Shown here: one piece after another, positions 30,700-40,526 of the stretch
Numbering within the stretch: the first letter of the stretch is position 1
Layout: each line of letters begins with the position of its first letter
Assembly (NCBI GenBank): GCA_020746105.1
Contig: CM036636.1
Location: 6,014,001-6,078,000, forward strand
Length of the DNA stretch: 64,000 nt
Direction: 5' to 3'
From: Trogon surrucura
Taxonomy: Eukaryota; Chordata; Aves; Trogoniformes; Trogonidae
Notes under the pieces: model-generated
Database searches by the model: none
Told to the model about the DNA's origin: nothing
What the model saw: the letters and a program-made list of their open reading frames with translations, nothing else
Position numbers and translations under genes: made by a program

Positions 30700-31335
30700 A
30701 GTTAGTGATCGGCCTCTGCAGTCAATAGCTGATCAGTAGTCCTTCCTGATCATTCGTTCACGTTCCCTTGAAATACAACTTTCACTAGATCAGCACTCAA
30801 GACTAATTTATTCTCAGAACAAGGACCCTTGACACAGCCAAATGCACCTGCGCCGACAGAAGCACGAGCCCGACTAGTGTGGCCCAGTCCTTTTTGTAGG
30901 GAAACTCCTTCAGTCTCTAATGTAGACCAGTAAAGACCATGGCACTTTGACTGGGACCGGTTAAGAAGTGTTTCTTCCTGCAGATACTCAGGATTTTCTT
31001 CTGCTCAAGAGCTGGTCTAGTGCATTCCTTGGCTGAGTCGATCCCAGCAGTGCGGGTGCGTGCATCCTGAGAAGATGGCTGCCTTTTACTCTTAAGTCTC
31101 TGTCCTACTGTTTGAATAACAGCAATTTAAAAGTAATCCTATTGTAGGCAAAATGAAGTGGGAAGTCTAATTTTATAATTATCTAAGCATTTCTAGCAAA
31201 CTGTAGCTTAGTGTTTGATCTCTTGGTGTATTGATTACAAGGATTAGTTTAAAGGTTCATGTTAAAATTATGAAAACAAAAAATCCTAAACAAACTCCTA
31301 ACATTTAAATAAAAAAATCTTGTTTTCATCCTACT
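30700..31335 (+). other. PHYHD1: Probable PHYHD1 3' UTR
   Basis: Non-coding sequence after the PHYHD1 stop. An AATAAA at 31308-31313 followed by a T-rich stretch is the first plausible polyadenylation signal. Another AATAAA at 32141-32146 could serve a longer form. Confidence 0.4.
31308..31313 (+). terminator. PHYHD1: Candidate poly(A) signal of PHYHD1
   Basis: AATAAA about 610 bases after the PHYHD1 stop codon with T-rich sequence downstream. It is chosen because it is the first good hexamer on this strand; unproven. Confidence 0.4.
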
Positions 31336-33520
31336 CATCTCTTCTTTTGAGGTGTCACAGAGTGACTTTCTCCCCACAGACGGGGCCAGCACTAAGTTGT
31401 CTGACGACTGGTTTGAACTCTCAATGTGCACAAGAAAAATGACTATCCCCAAAATCCCCACAAGACCAAACCAACTTATAGCAAGGGGAAGCCTAAGGAA
31501 TATTGAGAAACATCTGAGGCAATTTTAGGCCTGTACCTAAATTGTGTAGGTGTTATTTCATCGATGCATTGGCAACCCTGAGATATAAGGCTGGTATAAT
31601 CAACCCACTAATTACCTTGTAGTAAAATTAATCCTGCTTGGAGGTCTGACAGAGTGAGCCCCAGTTCTTACAGATTCATCCCTTTCAAAAGCATTTTGCC
31701 TGTCTCTGGCATTTCTTTGATGTGAAAGTCAAATTCAGCTTCTTTATGGGAAGAAGTTTCAGCCCTTTGGACTTTTTGCTGGGCAACGCAGAATAGCCTG
31801 AGGACAGCAAAGAATTCCTCACCCAGGAATGATGAGGCAGCTGTAGTTGGAAGCTGGGTAATGGCAGCAGATCAACATTTCTACAAGTACAGCTGCTCTC
31901 CTCCCAAAGCTGCTCTGCAGTTTGAAAGCTGTGAGTGAGGTGGAGGGGAAATGACTTTAGTGCTATTTTATGATGTTAATGGTGCAGGCTGCGCCTCGTG
32001 ATGGAAGTAGCTTTTCCCGATCTTTCCACTAGAGGAGCTAATAGTTCAGAATAGCACCTTCCTGCTGCGGAGTGATAGTTCGTCCTCTGACTATATGCAC
32101 CACTACCTGCAACGTTCAAAACCATCTAGTTAAGTGCATGAATAAAAACAAGAGGCTGGATTGGATGTGCAGGAATGAAGGAAACTCAGTCTTGCACAAT
32201 TGCCAAGTTTGGTTTCCTGCAGAGTATCTAAAAACTTCTTGTGTTATCAACCAAAACCAATTCTGGACAGTTTTGACATCCTCAGGAAAAGCAGCAGCAA
32301 ATCTCAGTAGCCCTGCCCAGGCAGGGGGGTAAATTGGGCAACGCTGCCTCTCGGCTATTCCAGTCCTGGCTTGTCGTGGGAACAAACACAACATTAAATT
32401 CTGGGGCCAATTTTGCTGCCTTGGTCTGCTGGCCCCAGCACCAGTTTCACTCCACCCCCGGTCTTATTCTCATTCCTAAGACACAATCTCAGGGCTTCGA
32501 AGGTATCTTGGACTCACACAAAACTGTCGCTAAGAGTGAGAAGTGTCGCAAGTTAACTCTGTGAATCCTGGAATGCAGATGTGCTGCTTGGACATTTCTC
32601 AGCGGAAGGAAGGGAAGAGGCAGGAAGGACACGTGTGGTGTCCTCATGGACACTTGGCAAACCAGTGAGAAGAGATTGTCAATACAAAAGTGTTTCATAC
32701 ATAAAAACGAGGTGGGTTTTTTTGGCTACAAAATGGTAGCTATAACTTTAATTAGATGGACAGAATTAAATGGCTTTGTTGATAGAAGTATTTTTATAAA
32801 TTATGTGATTAAATAACTAGCTGAAAAAATGTGAAAAGCAGAAAACTGCAGTAATATTAGAAAAGTTTATTGACTTGGACAGACTTTTCCGCTTTCATGA
32901 TTGTGTAATTAGTTTTATCGGTGACTCCATTCAGTGTGGTTTTTTCCCCCCTATGTCAAATATTATTCCAAATGAATTCAGATATTGAAATCTTGAAAAA
33001 GACAAAACATTATTCTTGCTCCATACACCTTCAGGGCTAAAACTGCAATCCTCCTGTTAGTACTGCTTGGAACATTCTCTTACATTCTCAAACCTCCCCC
33101 ACCTGCTCTGTTCCACCTCCCGAGTTTGAAATTGTGTTCGTGCATCGCAGTGCGTTAGGGTGGCTCTTGCTGAAGGTGACTGGATACATTTGGGCAGTTG
33201 TACTCACTCTCTGTGGCCACTCTCATCATAAAACATCCTTTCAATGGTGCTTATACAGAAACGAGACGTTCACAGTACTACAAGACGCCAGGACTCAGTG
33301 CAGCAAAACAAGTTTTGGCTGTGATACAATACAGAGGTAGCAACATCTGAGAGGTTTGCTTATTTCTTTTTTCCCCTATAATTGACTCACTTCTCTCTTT
33401 GCCTCTGAGCACCCAAAAGAAACTTAGATTGGATTATTAAACACAAATGCTGGTTTTATCAGTCATGTTTGTGTTCCTGTGAGAACATAAAGCAACTCAT
33501 GCTGTTTTAAACAGGGAGGA
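31336..33520. other. Intergenic region between the convergent PHYHD1 and DOLK
   Basis: About 2.2 kb between two genes that converge. No coding homology is seen on either strand. It holds a further AATAAA on the plus strand (32141-32146) and one on the minus strand (32866-32871) that could end longer PHYHD1 or DOLK transcripts. I see no recognisable repeat. Confidence 0.6.
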
Positions 33521-33542
33521 AAAAAAAACCAAGACCAACCCC

Positions 33543-33548
33543 TTTATT
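33543..33548 (-). terminator. DOLK: Likely poly(A) signal of DOLK
   Basis: AATAAA on the minus strand (TTTATT on plus) 140 bases after the DOLK stop codon, giving a short 3' UTR. Confidence 0.55.
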
Positions 33549-33687
33549 TTTAAATAGGTCTTTTTCATTTCTTTGTTTAAACAATTTTATCTGCAGTGTT
33601 TAGATCAGCTCTGAGCTCTCATTACAGTGCACTTTCTATTACTGCTGTTCTCTAGAAAGGGAGAAACCACTCTTCCTGGAAGGGCTT

Positions 33688-35259
33688 CTATGCCATAAAC
33701 ATTATCTGGAGGTAGAGAGGCAACAGCAGATTGTCGATTTGGGTAGTATAAGCTTCCAAAAGGGAAACTAAGCTCACAGATGCCAGAATCCAGGCATAGC
33801 TGGAGTTCAGATTCACACTGCTGTCAAAGATCAGAATAAGAGCCACTGCAATGATCTGAGCAAAAATAGCTGTCATTGTCCCTTCAAAGGTCTTCTTTGT
33901 TCCCGGCCATTTGATTTCCCCCGTGGTACTGCCAAAAACAGAGGCAACAGTGTCTCCTACCCCTACTGCCAGTACCCCAGAGTAGGGCACCAGTGCTCCT
34001 GCCCCAGACAAAGTACCTTTAGGAGCACAAGATCTGGGGAACAACCACACTGGGAGGGACATGCCAATGAGGAGATAAATATGAGTCAAGATTAAAGGTC
34101 CACTGTCTCTTTCATCCAAGAAGAGAGACAGCAGATGCCTAAGGGTTTGACCAAATGGTTTGATCCTGAAGTACCGAATGTACTCTAAGAAGATAAACAC
34201 CACCAGACACAGTACTGCAGCAACGTAGAGAAGCTGGCGGTCATAAATTAGTCCAGGAACGTAAGTAGCTACAACAATGAAATGGAAATATTTCCTGGTT
34301 ATAGTCGAGGCTTGGTGTTTTTTAGATTCAGATGATCTCTTAGCATTCTGGTAGAAAACTACACCACACGCTGAAGCAGCCAAAAAGGTCCAATATACAA
34401 GAAGGTAAACTCTTGTCTGTGTCTGAAAGAGAAACTGGAGTAGCCAGAACAAAGGGTTCCTCTGGATCAGTCGGTAGAGCCAAGGCATGACGACCCCTAA
34501 GCCTAGCACTGCTGTCATCATGTGGAAAAACATGGACGAGATCCACGTACCCGAATCCATGAAAATGAAGAGCACAGTGAAAAAAAGCCCGAGAAGAACA
34601 ACTCCAACGACAGCTACCAGAAGGAAGAAGTCTATGGGATCACCTCTGCCCTCGATTACATTCAGGGAGCGTTTAATGAGCTGATTGAGAACAAAACTTA
34701 TACCTCCGAGAACCAGCAACGCTTCTCCAGGAGTAAAACATCGAGGCAGCAAGTACAACAAGATCATACTGAGGTAGACAAAAATTAGCAGCACTTCTAG
34801 GACCTCTATCACTTCCGAAACAGTCAAGGAGTGCTTCATGGTGTAGATAATTATACTGCCAGCAATACCAGTAAGTATGCAAGTGTTGGTCGGCACAGGT
34901 TTTGTGACGCCGACCGCTATTACAGACAGAAAGAGAGCAACCAGCATGCCCGTGGAAGCTACGACTATGCCAAAACGTTCGAAGTACACGATGCCAGCCG
35001 ACTTGCACCTCTCCTTCATCACTATCCCCAGCAGGGGGATGACCATGCTCGCTGGCAGGAGGCCACTGTTGGCGGCCGTACGGAACTGGAACACGGCCCC
35101 ACCCAGCTGGAGCAGACGGTCCCACTTGAATTGGACATAAAAAGCCTGGATGGCGAGAGCGACGGCGCACCAGGAATACCGGTCCCACACCGCTGCGTGC
35201 ACAAAGAGAACGATGACAAACACGATGAGCGATTCCGCCAGCACTGGCTTGTTTAACAT
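33688..35259 (-). CDS. DOLK: DOLK, dolichol kinase
   Basis: An uninterrupted 523-codon frame colinear with human dolichol kinase (538 residues). The enzyme phosphorylates dolichol with CTP in the endoplasmic reticulum membrane. This is the last step of dolichyl phosphate synthesis, needed for N-glycosylation, O- and C-mannosylation and GPI anchors. The protein is almost entirely hydrophobic, with more than a dozen membrane spans. The conserved CTP-binding region near the C-terminus is intact at about residues 432-461 ([13 protein letters not shown] followed by GTKKTFEGT). The start ATG is fixed by an in-frame TGA 30 bases upstream with no other ATG between, so the N-terminus ([10 protein letters not shown]) is shorter than in human, where the first 15 or so residues are extra and poorly conserved. 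The coding part has no intron, as in mammals. It converges on PHYHD1 and diverges from NUP188. Confidence 0.97.
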   Translation of the reverse strand: MLNKPVLAESLIVFVIVLFVHAAVWDRYSWCAVALAIQAFYVQFKWDRLLQLGGAVFQFRTAANSGLLPASMVIPLLGIVMKERCKSAGIVYFERFGIVVASTGMLVALFLSVIAVGVTKPVPTNTCILTGIAGSIIIYTMKHSLTVSEVIEVLEVLLIFVYLSMILLYLLPRCFTPGEALLVLGGISFVLNQLIKRSLNVIEGRGDPIDFFLLVAVVGVVLLGLFFTVLFIFMDSGTWISSMFFHMMTAVLGLGVVMPWLYRLIQRNPLFWLLQFLFQTQTRVYLLVYWTFLAASACGVVFYQNAKRSSESKKHQASTITRKYFHFIVVATYVPGLIYDRQLLYVAAVLCLVVFIFLEYIRYFRIKPFGQTLRHLLSLFLDERDSGPLILTHIYLLIGMSLPVWLFPRSCAPKGTLSGAGALVPYSGVLAVGVGDTVASVFGSTTGEIKWPGTKKTFEGTMTAIFAQIIAVALILIFDSSVNLNSSYAWILASVSLVSLLEAYTTQIDNLLLPLYLQIMFMA

Positions 35260-35364
35260 GATTCCAGTCCGACGTGGCTCAAGCTTTCAAAATCTTTCTC
35301 ACGAGTCCCGAAGTGCTCAAGAGTTGTCCATTAGGAAGAATTCCCTTTCATGCTACTGCAATTT
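35260..35364 (-). other. DOLK: DOLK 5' UTR part of the coding exon, with short upstream ORFs
   Basis: On the minus strand a textbook acceptor (eleven-T tract, then CTTTAAACAG, with AG at plus 35365-35366) lies 105 bases before the DOLK ATG, so the coding exon probably starts at 35364. The leader contains two short ORFs: one of six codons (35351 to 35331) and one of four codons (35331 to 35317), which overlap as TAATG. Such uORFs usually reduce translation of the main frame. Confidence 0.65.
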
Positions 35365-37070
35365 CTGTTTAAAGAAAAAAAAAAAGCAAACAATTAAAGC
35401 AACTACTGTGTAAAGTCCCTTGACTTACTAACACTTGGTGCATTACAGCACTTCACCTTCTCTGAATTAAGAGTCACAGCCACTAACTGCTGCCTTGTGA
35501 ACTAGCTTTCCTTTAAACTTTTTGACTATGAAATAAATAGTTGCAATAACCAGCAAGGCACACGATGACTCTATCACAGGCATTCATAACATTATGCAAT
35601 TCTCACCTGCATTTATTGCCTTCTAGCAACTTTTATTTCTCCTTAACCTTAATTCAGTGTTACGTCTTAGCCATACGTAAGCCGATGCATTATATTGGCA
35701 CCTCTTTTGCATTCTTTGAAGGTATCAGTTTCTGTACTTCTGTTTGCAATAGAACGGCTGCATGTATCCCTGCTGGGTCAGGTATCTCTAGCTGAAACTT
35801 TGGATTGCTTCCTCCTTCCTGGCCCACCCTTAAGGTGATTAGCAGTAAACTCATATTAAATTCTGCTCCCCCAGTCTCATTATTAATATCTCATGGAAGG
35901 CTAGAAGTTTATTTAAAGTTCTGGTTTGGGTTTTCATCCAGTGTTGAATGGTGTCACGAGGTTTGAAAGTTGAGAGTGATCTTAGCAGTAATATTAATGG
36001 ATAACAAAGTTTGTACTGGCAAACTCCCTTACATTGAGGGTCTGGAGCATTTAGGTATTCATGACTTTGTCTTGAAAACTCTTAATTCTTAATAGATTGC
36101 TTTTGGCATCCTATTTGTATAGCCTGAAATACTTGATTGCTAAACAACGTCATTGCATTTCCTGTTGCTACAGAGCTAGATCAGGCCAAGTGTAATCTTT
36201 TTGCCATTGCAATTCATTTTTTAAACAGAACAGGAGAAGAATTAATCATATGTCAATAAGACAGAACCGGCATAGGCAATATTTTACCTCTGACCAATAA
36301 GGGTTTTGGGGACCCACTCTTTATTGTTTCTGAGCACTGGGGAGGAGGAACCTTAAGGCTTATTTGAGAAGAGGCAGGATAAATATCCCATACTAGCCAA
36401 AGACTGTAAAAAGATCTCCCACTCAGTCTGGCAACTCTAAGGTTGCAACCCAGCTCTTGCATCACGGATGACACACACCAGCTTTCCCCGGCAGGCACCC
36501 TGCCAGCCGGGCTACGAGGCAAGGAATAATTTCACCATACGAAGTGCAGGTCTCCTAAACCTAACGGAGTATCTTTGAAAGCCGCTGACCTTCAAATTCG
36601 CAACACGGTGTATTTCACTGAATTATTTCGTTTCCCTGTGCCTGCCGCAATTCCCTCCTCCTCGCTCTCTTTCGTGAAGCCCCTCAGAGCTTCCCCCCCC
36701 CTCGCACACCGAGCGGGACCCACCGCCCCCGGTGTCCGCCTGTTCCGTGATCCGCATCCCGGCTGCTCTGGGCGGGGATACCGACGCGCACCCGGTAGCC
36801 CTCCCTGCAGCACTTTCCTCCTCCCTCTCTGCCCTGTGCTCTCCGCAGCGCCGCGGTCCCGTCCCCCCTCGCCCTGTTCCTCCCGCGCCGCCCGCTGCCT
36901 CCTCTCCCCCTCGACCGCGACACCCCGCAGGCCAGCCTTCGCTACTGAGAACCCGCGGGGGGCAAAACGGCCTCCGTCAGCCCCCGCAAAGAGTCGGAGC
37001 CGCTCGGAAGCTCCGCCCGAGAAAGCCGCGACCTGCCCCGGCCGCCCCCGGGACCCGAGCGGGCACCCAC
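35365..37070 (-). other. DOLK: Putative DOLK 5' UTR intron
   Basis: A 1.7-kb interval on the minus strand from the donor GAG|GTGGGT (GT at plus 37070-37069) in the CpG island to the strong acceptor at plus 35365-35366. It explains how the DOLK coding exon, 1.7 kb from the island, can be driven from it. No other gene is visible inside. The human gene is described as single-exon, so this intron would be a lineage difference or an unannotated leader. Confidence 0.55.
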
Positions 37071-37092
37071 CTCGCAGGACGCCGCCATCTTG
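37071..37092 (-). other. DOLK: Putative DOLK non-coding first exon (3' part)
   Basis: On the minus strand the element CCAAGATGGCGGC leads to TCCTGCGAG and then the donor GTGGGT. The ATG (plus 37088-37086), if transcribed and spliced to the acceptor at 35364, gives a nine-codon upstream ORF (MAASCEKLQ) and not a DOLK extension. The transcription start is not defined, so only the 3' part of the exon is given. Confidence 0.45.
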
Positions 37093-37248
37093 GCACGGGC
37101 CGCCTGTCACATGACCCGACCCGCGGGAGAGCGGTCGGGGGGGCGGAGCGGAGCCGCGCCACGTGACCCCGGCGCGGAGAGGGGGAGGGGGAAGAAGGGA
37201 GGGGGGAAAGCGGCTCCGCGCGGCGAGTCACGTGGGAGGGGAGCGAAG
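37093..37248. promoter_or_regulatory. Bidirectional core promoter of DOLK and NUP188
   Basis: Only 160 bp separate the ATGs of the mirrored AAGATGGCGGC elements on the two strands. The interval has three E-boxes: CACATG within GTCACATGAC (37106-37115), CACGTG at 37160-37165 and CACGTG at 37229-37234. It also has several GC-box-like G-rich blocks and no TATA box. This is the layout of a housekeeping divergent promoter. USF, TFE/TFEB-type or MYC factors and YY1 are the likely binders, by motif only. Confidence 0.75.
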
Positions 37249-40200
37249 ATGGCGGCGGGCGGGCTGTGCGCGAGGTGCGGGAACGCGGCGGCGGCGACTG
37301 CTCCGGGGGGGGGGGGCGGGGGTTGGGGAGGGGGGGCCGCTGTGAGGGGGGGCGGCCCCGTCTCACGCTGCGAGGAGACCCCCCCCCCTCTCCGGGAGGC
37401 GAGCAGGAGGGGGGGGCAGCGGCGGCGGGGGGAGCGGGCCGGGGAGGGTTAACGGCGGCGGGGCCCGCGCCGGCCTGGCCCCGCCTCCCTCCGCGCGCGC
37501 GCCTGGCGAGGCCCCGCCCCTCGCCCAGCGGCCCCTCGGGACCCCCCGTTCCCCTCAGGCGGCGCCGGCGCCGGTGTCGGCGGGTCCCGAGGGCTCCCGC
37601 GGTTGTCCTGCCCCGCCGCGGTGCGGAGGGCGAGGTGCTCACTAGAACTCATGGAAAGGTTTTTGCTTTTTTTAAAAAAAAAAACCATTTTTTTCTCTTT
37701 CCTCTGCGGGGCTGAAGCCTCGTTGGGCGCGATCGTGTCTGTGCGAGCGCTGCCGGGTCCCCGCGGCTGATGCCGGGAGCGGGCGGGGGGGCGGGTTCTC
37801 GCCTCTCGGGCAACTCTTCGCCAACATAAAAAATCCAAAGGGAGGTGCGGAAGGTGCTCGAAGGAGGCTGCTCAGTGAGTCCCAGGGCCAGCGGGCGCTT
37901 TAGGTTGGTGCCTCCGTTTACCCTGAGCCCGTTCTGTGACATTTGTTGTAGATTTTTATGCTCTGGCGCCTTCTTAGAGGTCTAAATTTTTTTTGAATTA
38001 CTGTCTGTAAGCCCTAATGGGGGCAAGAACACCGCTGTTACCCGTGGTTCCGTACGCAGCTTTCCTTGCTTGGCCGCCTCGGAGTGCAATGAATGAGCTG
38101 GCAGCACCCGGGGTCGGTTTTATTCCCAGAGGAGGGAGTGAGGGGCAGAAGGGTCGGCTCTGCTGGGCTGGTGCTCGGTCCTACAGAGCCATCCGGGGTA
38201 AAACTCGGTGGGTTTTCGGTGCTCTGTGGCCGCTGAGCGGGTCGGGAGAAGTTCGTTAGCTCGTACCCAGGGAGGTGACCCAACTGTCGAGGGATCAGGA
38301 GGCAGAAGTTCTGTTGATAACTGTACTGGAAATAATAGGTCTTGTCATTCCATCGAGTGGCACAGAGTGTCAGAAGTTGCAGATGGCTTTCCCTGCCATA
38401 GTGAGTTATTTTGCCGTTCTAAAAATAAGTTAACGAGTGGTTTTGCTTCTGTAGACAGCCTTCGCATGGGGAGCTGTTTGTATTACATTGCTAACAAGTT
38501 AGTTGTTTGAGTTCTTGAAATACTCTTTTTTGGCAAACATCCTTTTTCAGAGCTGTTGTAGGGAGACTTCTTTTTCTGGATGGGTACGTCAGGGTTTGAT
38601 GTGTAACACCTCATAGCGCAGACTGGCTCTTCTGCAGAGTTCTCGGGTAGAAACAAGACAGCAAGGGTAAATGTGCTGAAGACCTGCAGCAAATCGTTCT
38701 ACCTTACGTAAAGCTGTTGCAATTTTTTTCCCTTCACCCAGTTTTATGTTTTACTTAAAGCGAAGGATGAAAATGTTACGGAAGAATTTGTTTGGAGGAG
38801 ACCGTCGAATGTAACTGGATAAGATACTGCTCCGTGCCTCGTTAAGAGTTCTTTTTACTGACCTCAAACACCCAAGTAGCAAATTCAAATTGGTCTAGTG
38901 AACTGATACAAATGTGTTTGCAAGTCTTGCTGTATCAGTTATCACCCTCTTTGGGTTTCTCCTGGGCTCTTTGAGGACATCTGAACCTGGTCAGCTGAAA
39001 ACTAATGTGCCTTAAGTAATTTTTCTCATATCACAGCGCGATCTGCTCTGAAATAATTGCAGATTTGAAAAGGTGTAAGCTAAATGGAAGCCTGGAAGTG
39101 CTGATTGTTAAAACACTCCCCACCTTTTTGCTTTTTTTACAGAAGCAGCAGAGAGTTATGGACAATTCTTCTGGGCAGATCAGCTTTAAGAGAACCAGTA
39201 AGTCCACGTGTTTGCCTGTCACTGAATGGACTCCATTGCCAAATACAATTTCTACATCTCTGTGAATATTAGTGAAAATATGTTTTGCCGCCTTTCTGTC
39301 TTCCTTGGTGTGATTTTTTTTTTTTGTTTGTTTTTGTTTTGTTCCTCTACCTCCACTACTTATTCATTCTTCCACTCCTTGTTTATAACTGCTTCATGAA
39401 CTACCTGGAAGGGTGTCTGTGAAAAGGTGGCTCCCTTTCTGGAGCGGACACAAGTGCTGCTTTCTAGACTGGCTGATCTGGTGTACTCATGAGCTGTACA
39501 GCCTGCTTCCTTATTTTCAGGGACGGAGCCCATGCTTTCAAGAGTTTGCCCAGAGGTTGGAAATCCAAATGTTTCTGAACCCAGTCCATTGCCTCCTATT
39601 GCCTCTCCCTCCCCGTGATGAGTGGAGGCAGTGAGAGCTGTCTCGCACAACAATGCCCCTTGAATCAGTCTGAATCATAGATGCTTGTCTTGTGTTGTTC
39701 CTGTCTCTTTGTGGTGGTGGAATTTCTTTGCTTCACTTAAATTTAAGAAATCCAATACTTGGTAGTGTATGTTGAGGAATCTGTTCAGTAGTGTTTGGTT
39801 CTTTTCTTAGGCACAGATCGCGGCAGAACTGAACAAGCACTGGCAGAGATTGTTAGAGGGACTGTCATACTATAAACCACCAAGGTATTGTAACTGCTTG
39901 ATTTTAGAAAATAATGTCTACAGTGGGGTCCCCTGATAAACAGACGAGTATGTTGAATATTTCTCTCTGAAAATAGATTTTTACTCTCTTGCGTGAGTTA
40001 AGATTTCAGGAGAGGAGTAGTGAGAGAAATTACTTAATCCTCATAGCATTTCTGGGCATGAAATACAGACCAGAAAGAAGTAACAGCAGTTTCTGCAGCC
40101 GTTGCTGCTGTTAGGTAGCTGTTAGTCCTTGGCTCTGCTGAGCTGCAGCAGTCATGTGCAGGTAGGTAGTGGAGAAGTGACTCCTCTTGATGCATAGTCA

Positions 40201-40526
40201 TCCCAGAAAGATATCCAGATTCCCTTATTGGGAAAGGTGGAAAGAATGTAGCTTGCATTTGTTATAGTAATAAGATTGTGGACAATGCTGAGTTTTATCT
40301 GGTGGGAATGCTACAGAATAGTGTAAAAATATTGAAAGGCAATTGAGGAAAAAGCAAGTGTTTGTTTAAACTGATGAAACTGTTTAGCTAATTCCTTGGG
40401 GTTGCTGCGTTTTTTATGACTAAAATTTCTTTTTTCTTTAGTACTGCTTCAGCAGAAAAAATAAAAGCTGATAAAGATGTAGCTGCTCCGCTGAAAGAGT
40501 TGGGTCTGAGGGTGAGCAAATTCTTG
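37249..40526 (+). CDS. NUP188: NUP188 exons 1-4 (residues 1-80)
   Basis: Exons: 37249-37274, 39143-39197, 39811-39884, 40442-40526. Exon 1 encodes only MAAGGLCA plus two bases (AG). Exon 2 supplies SSRELWTILLGRSALREP, exon 3 AELNKHWQRLLEGLSYYKPP and exon 4 KADKDVAAPLKELGLRVSKFL. The exon 1 donor (GTGCGG) is weak but is the only one that joins in frame to give R-SSRELW. Intron 1 (1.87 kb) begins in the island with a long G tract. Introns 1 and 4 hold two diverged copies of one repeat; otherwise I see nothing in these introns. Confidence 0.93.

Larger units (their letters stand above)
36670..37650. promoter_or_regulatory. CpG island at the DOLK/NUP188 divergent promoter
   Basis: About 1 kb of very GC- and CG-rich sequence with long G and C runs, in sharp contrast to its surroundings. 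It contains the first exon of NUP188 (plus) and the putative first exon of DOLK (minus). The long open frames seen on both strands here result from GC richness and do not resemble proteins. Confidence 0.85.

Noticed and set aside
34673..35256. Frames of 141 (plus) and 171 (minus) codons inside DOLK
   Set aside because: Alternative-frame shadows of the DOLK coding exon.
37086..37088. Minus-strand ATG in the AAGATGGCGGC element as the DOLK start codon
   Set aside because: After the predicted splice the frame stops at TAG nine codons later, and the DOLK frame has its own upstream stop.
36575..37166. Overlapping plus-strand frames of 144-179 codons before NUP188
   Set aside because: Same GC-richness artefact; proline/arginine-rich with no conserved segment.
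36977..37642. 221-codon open frame on the minus strand in the CpG island
   Set aside because: Low-complexity R/P/G/S composition produced by GC-rich DNA. It crosses the shared promoter and NUP188 exon 1.
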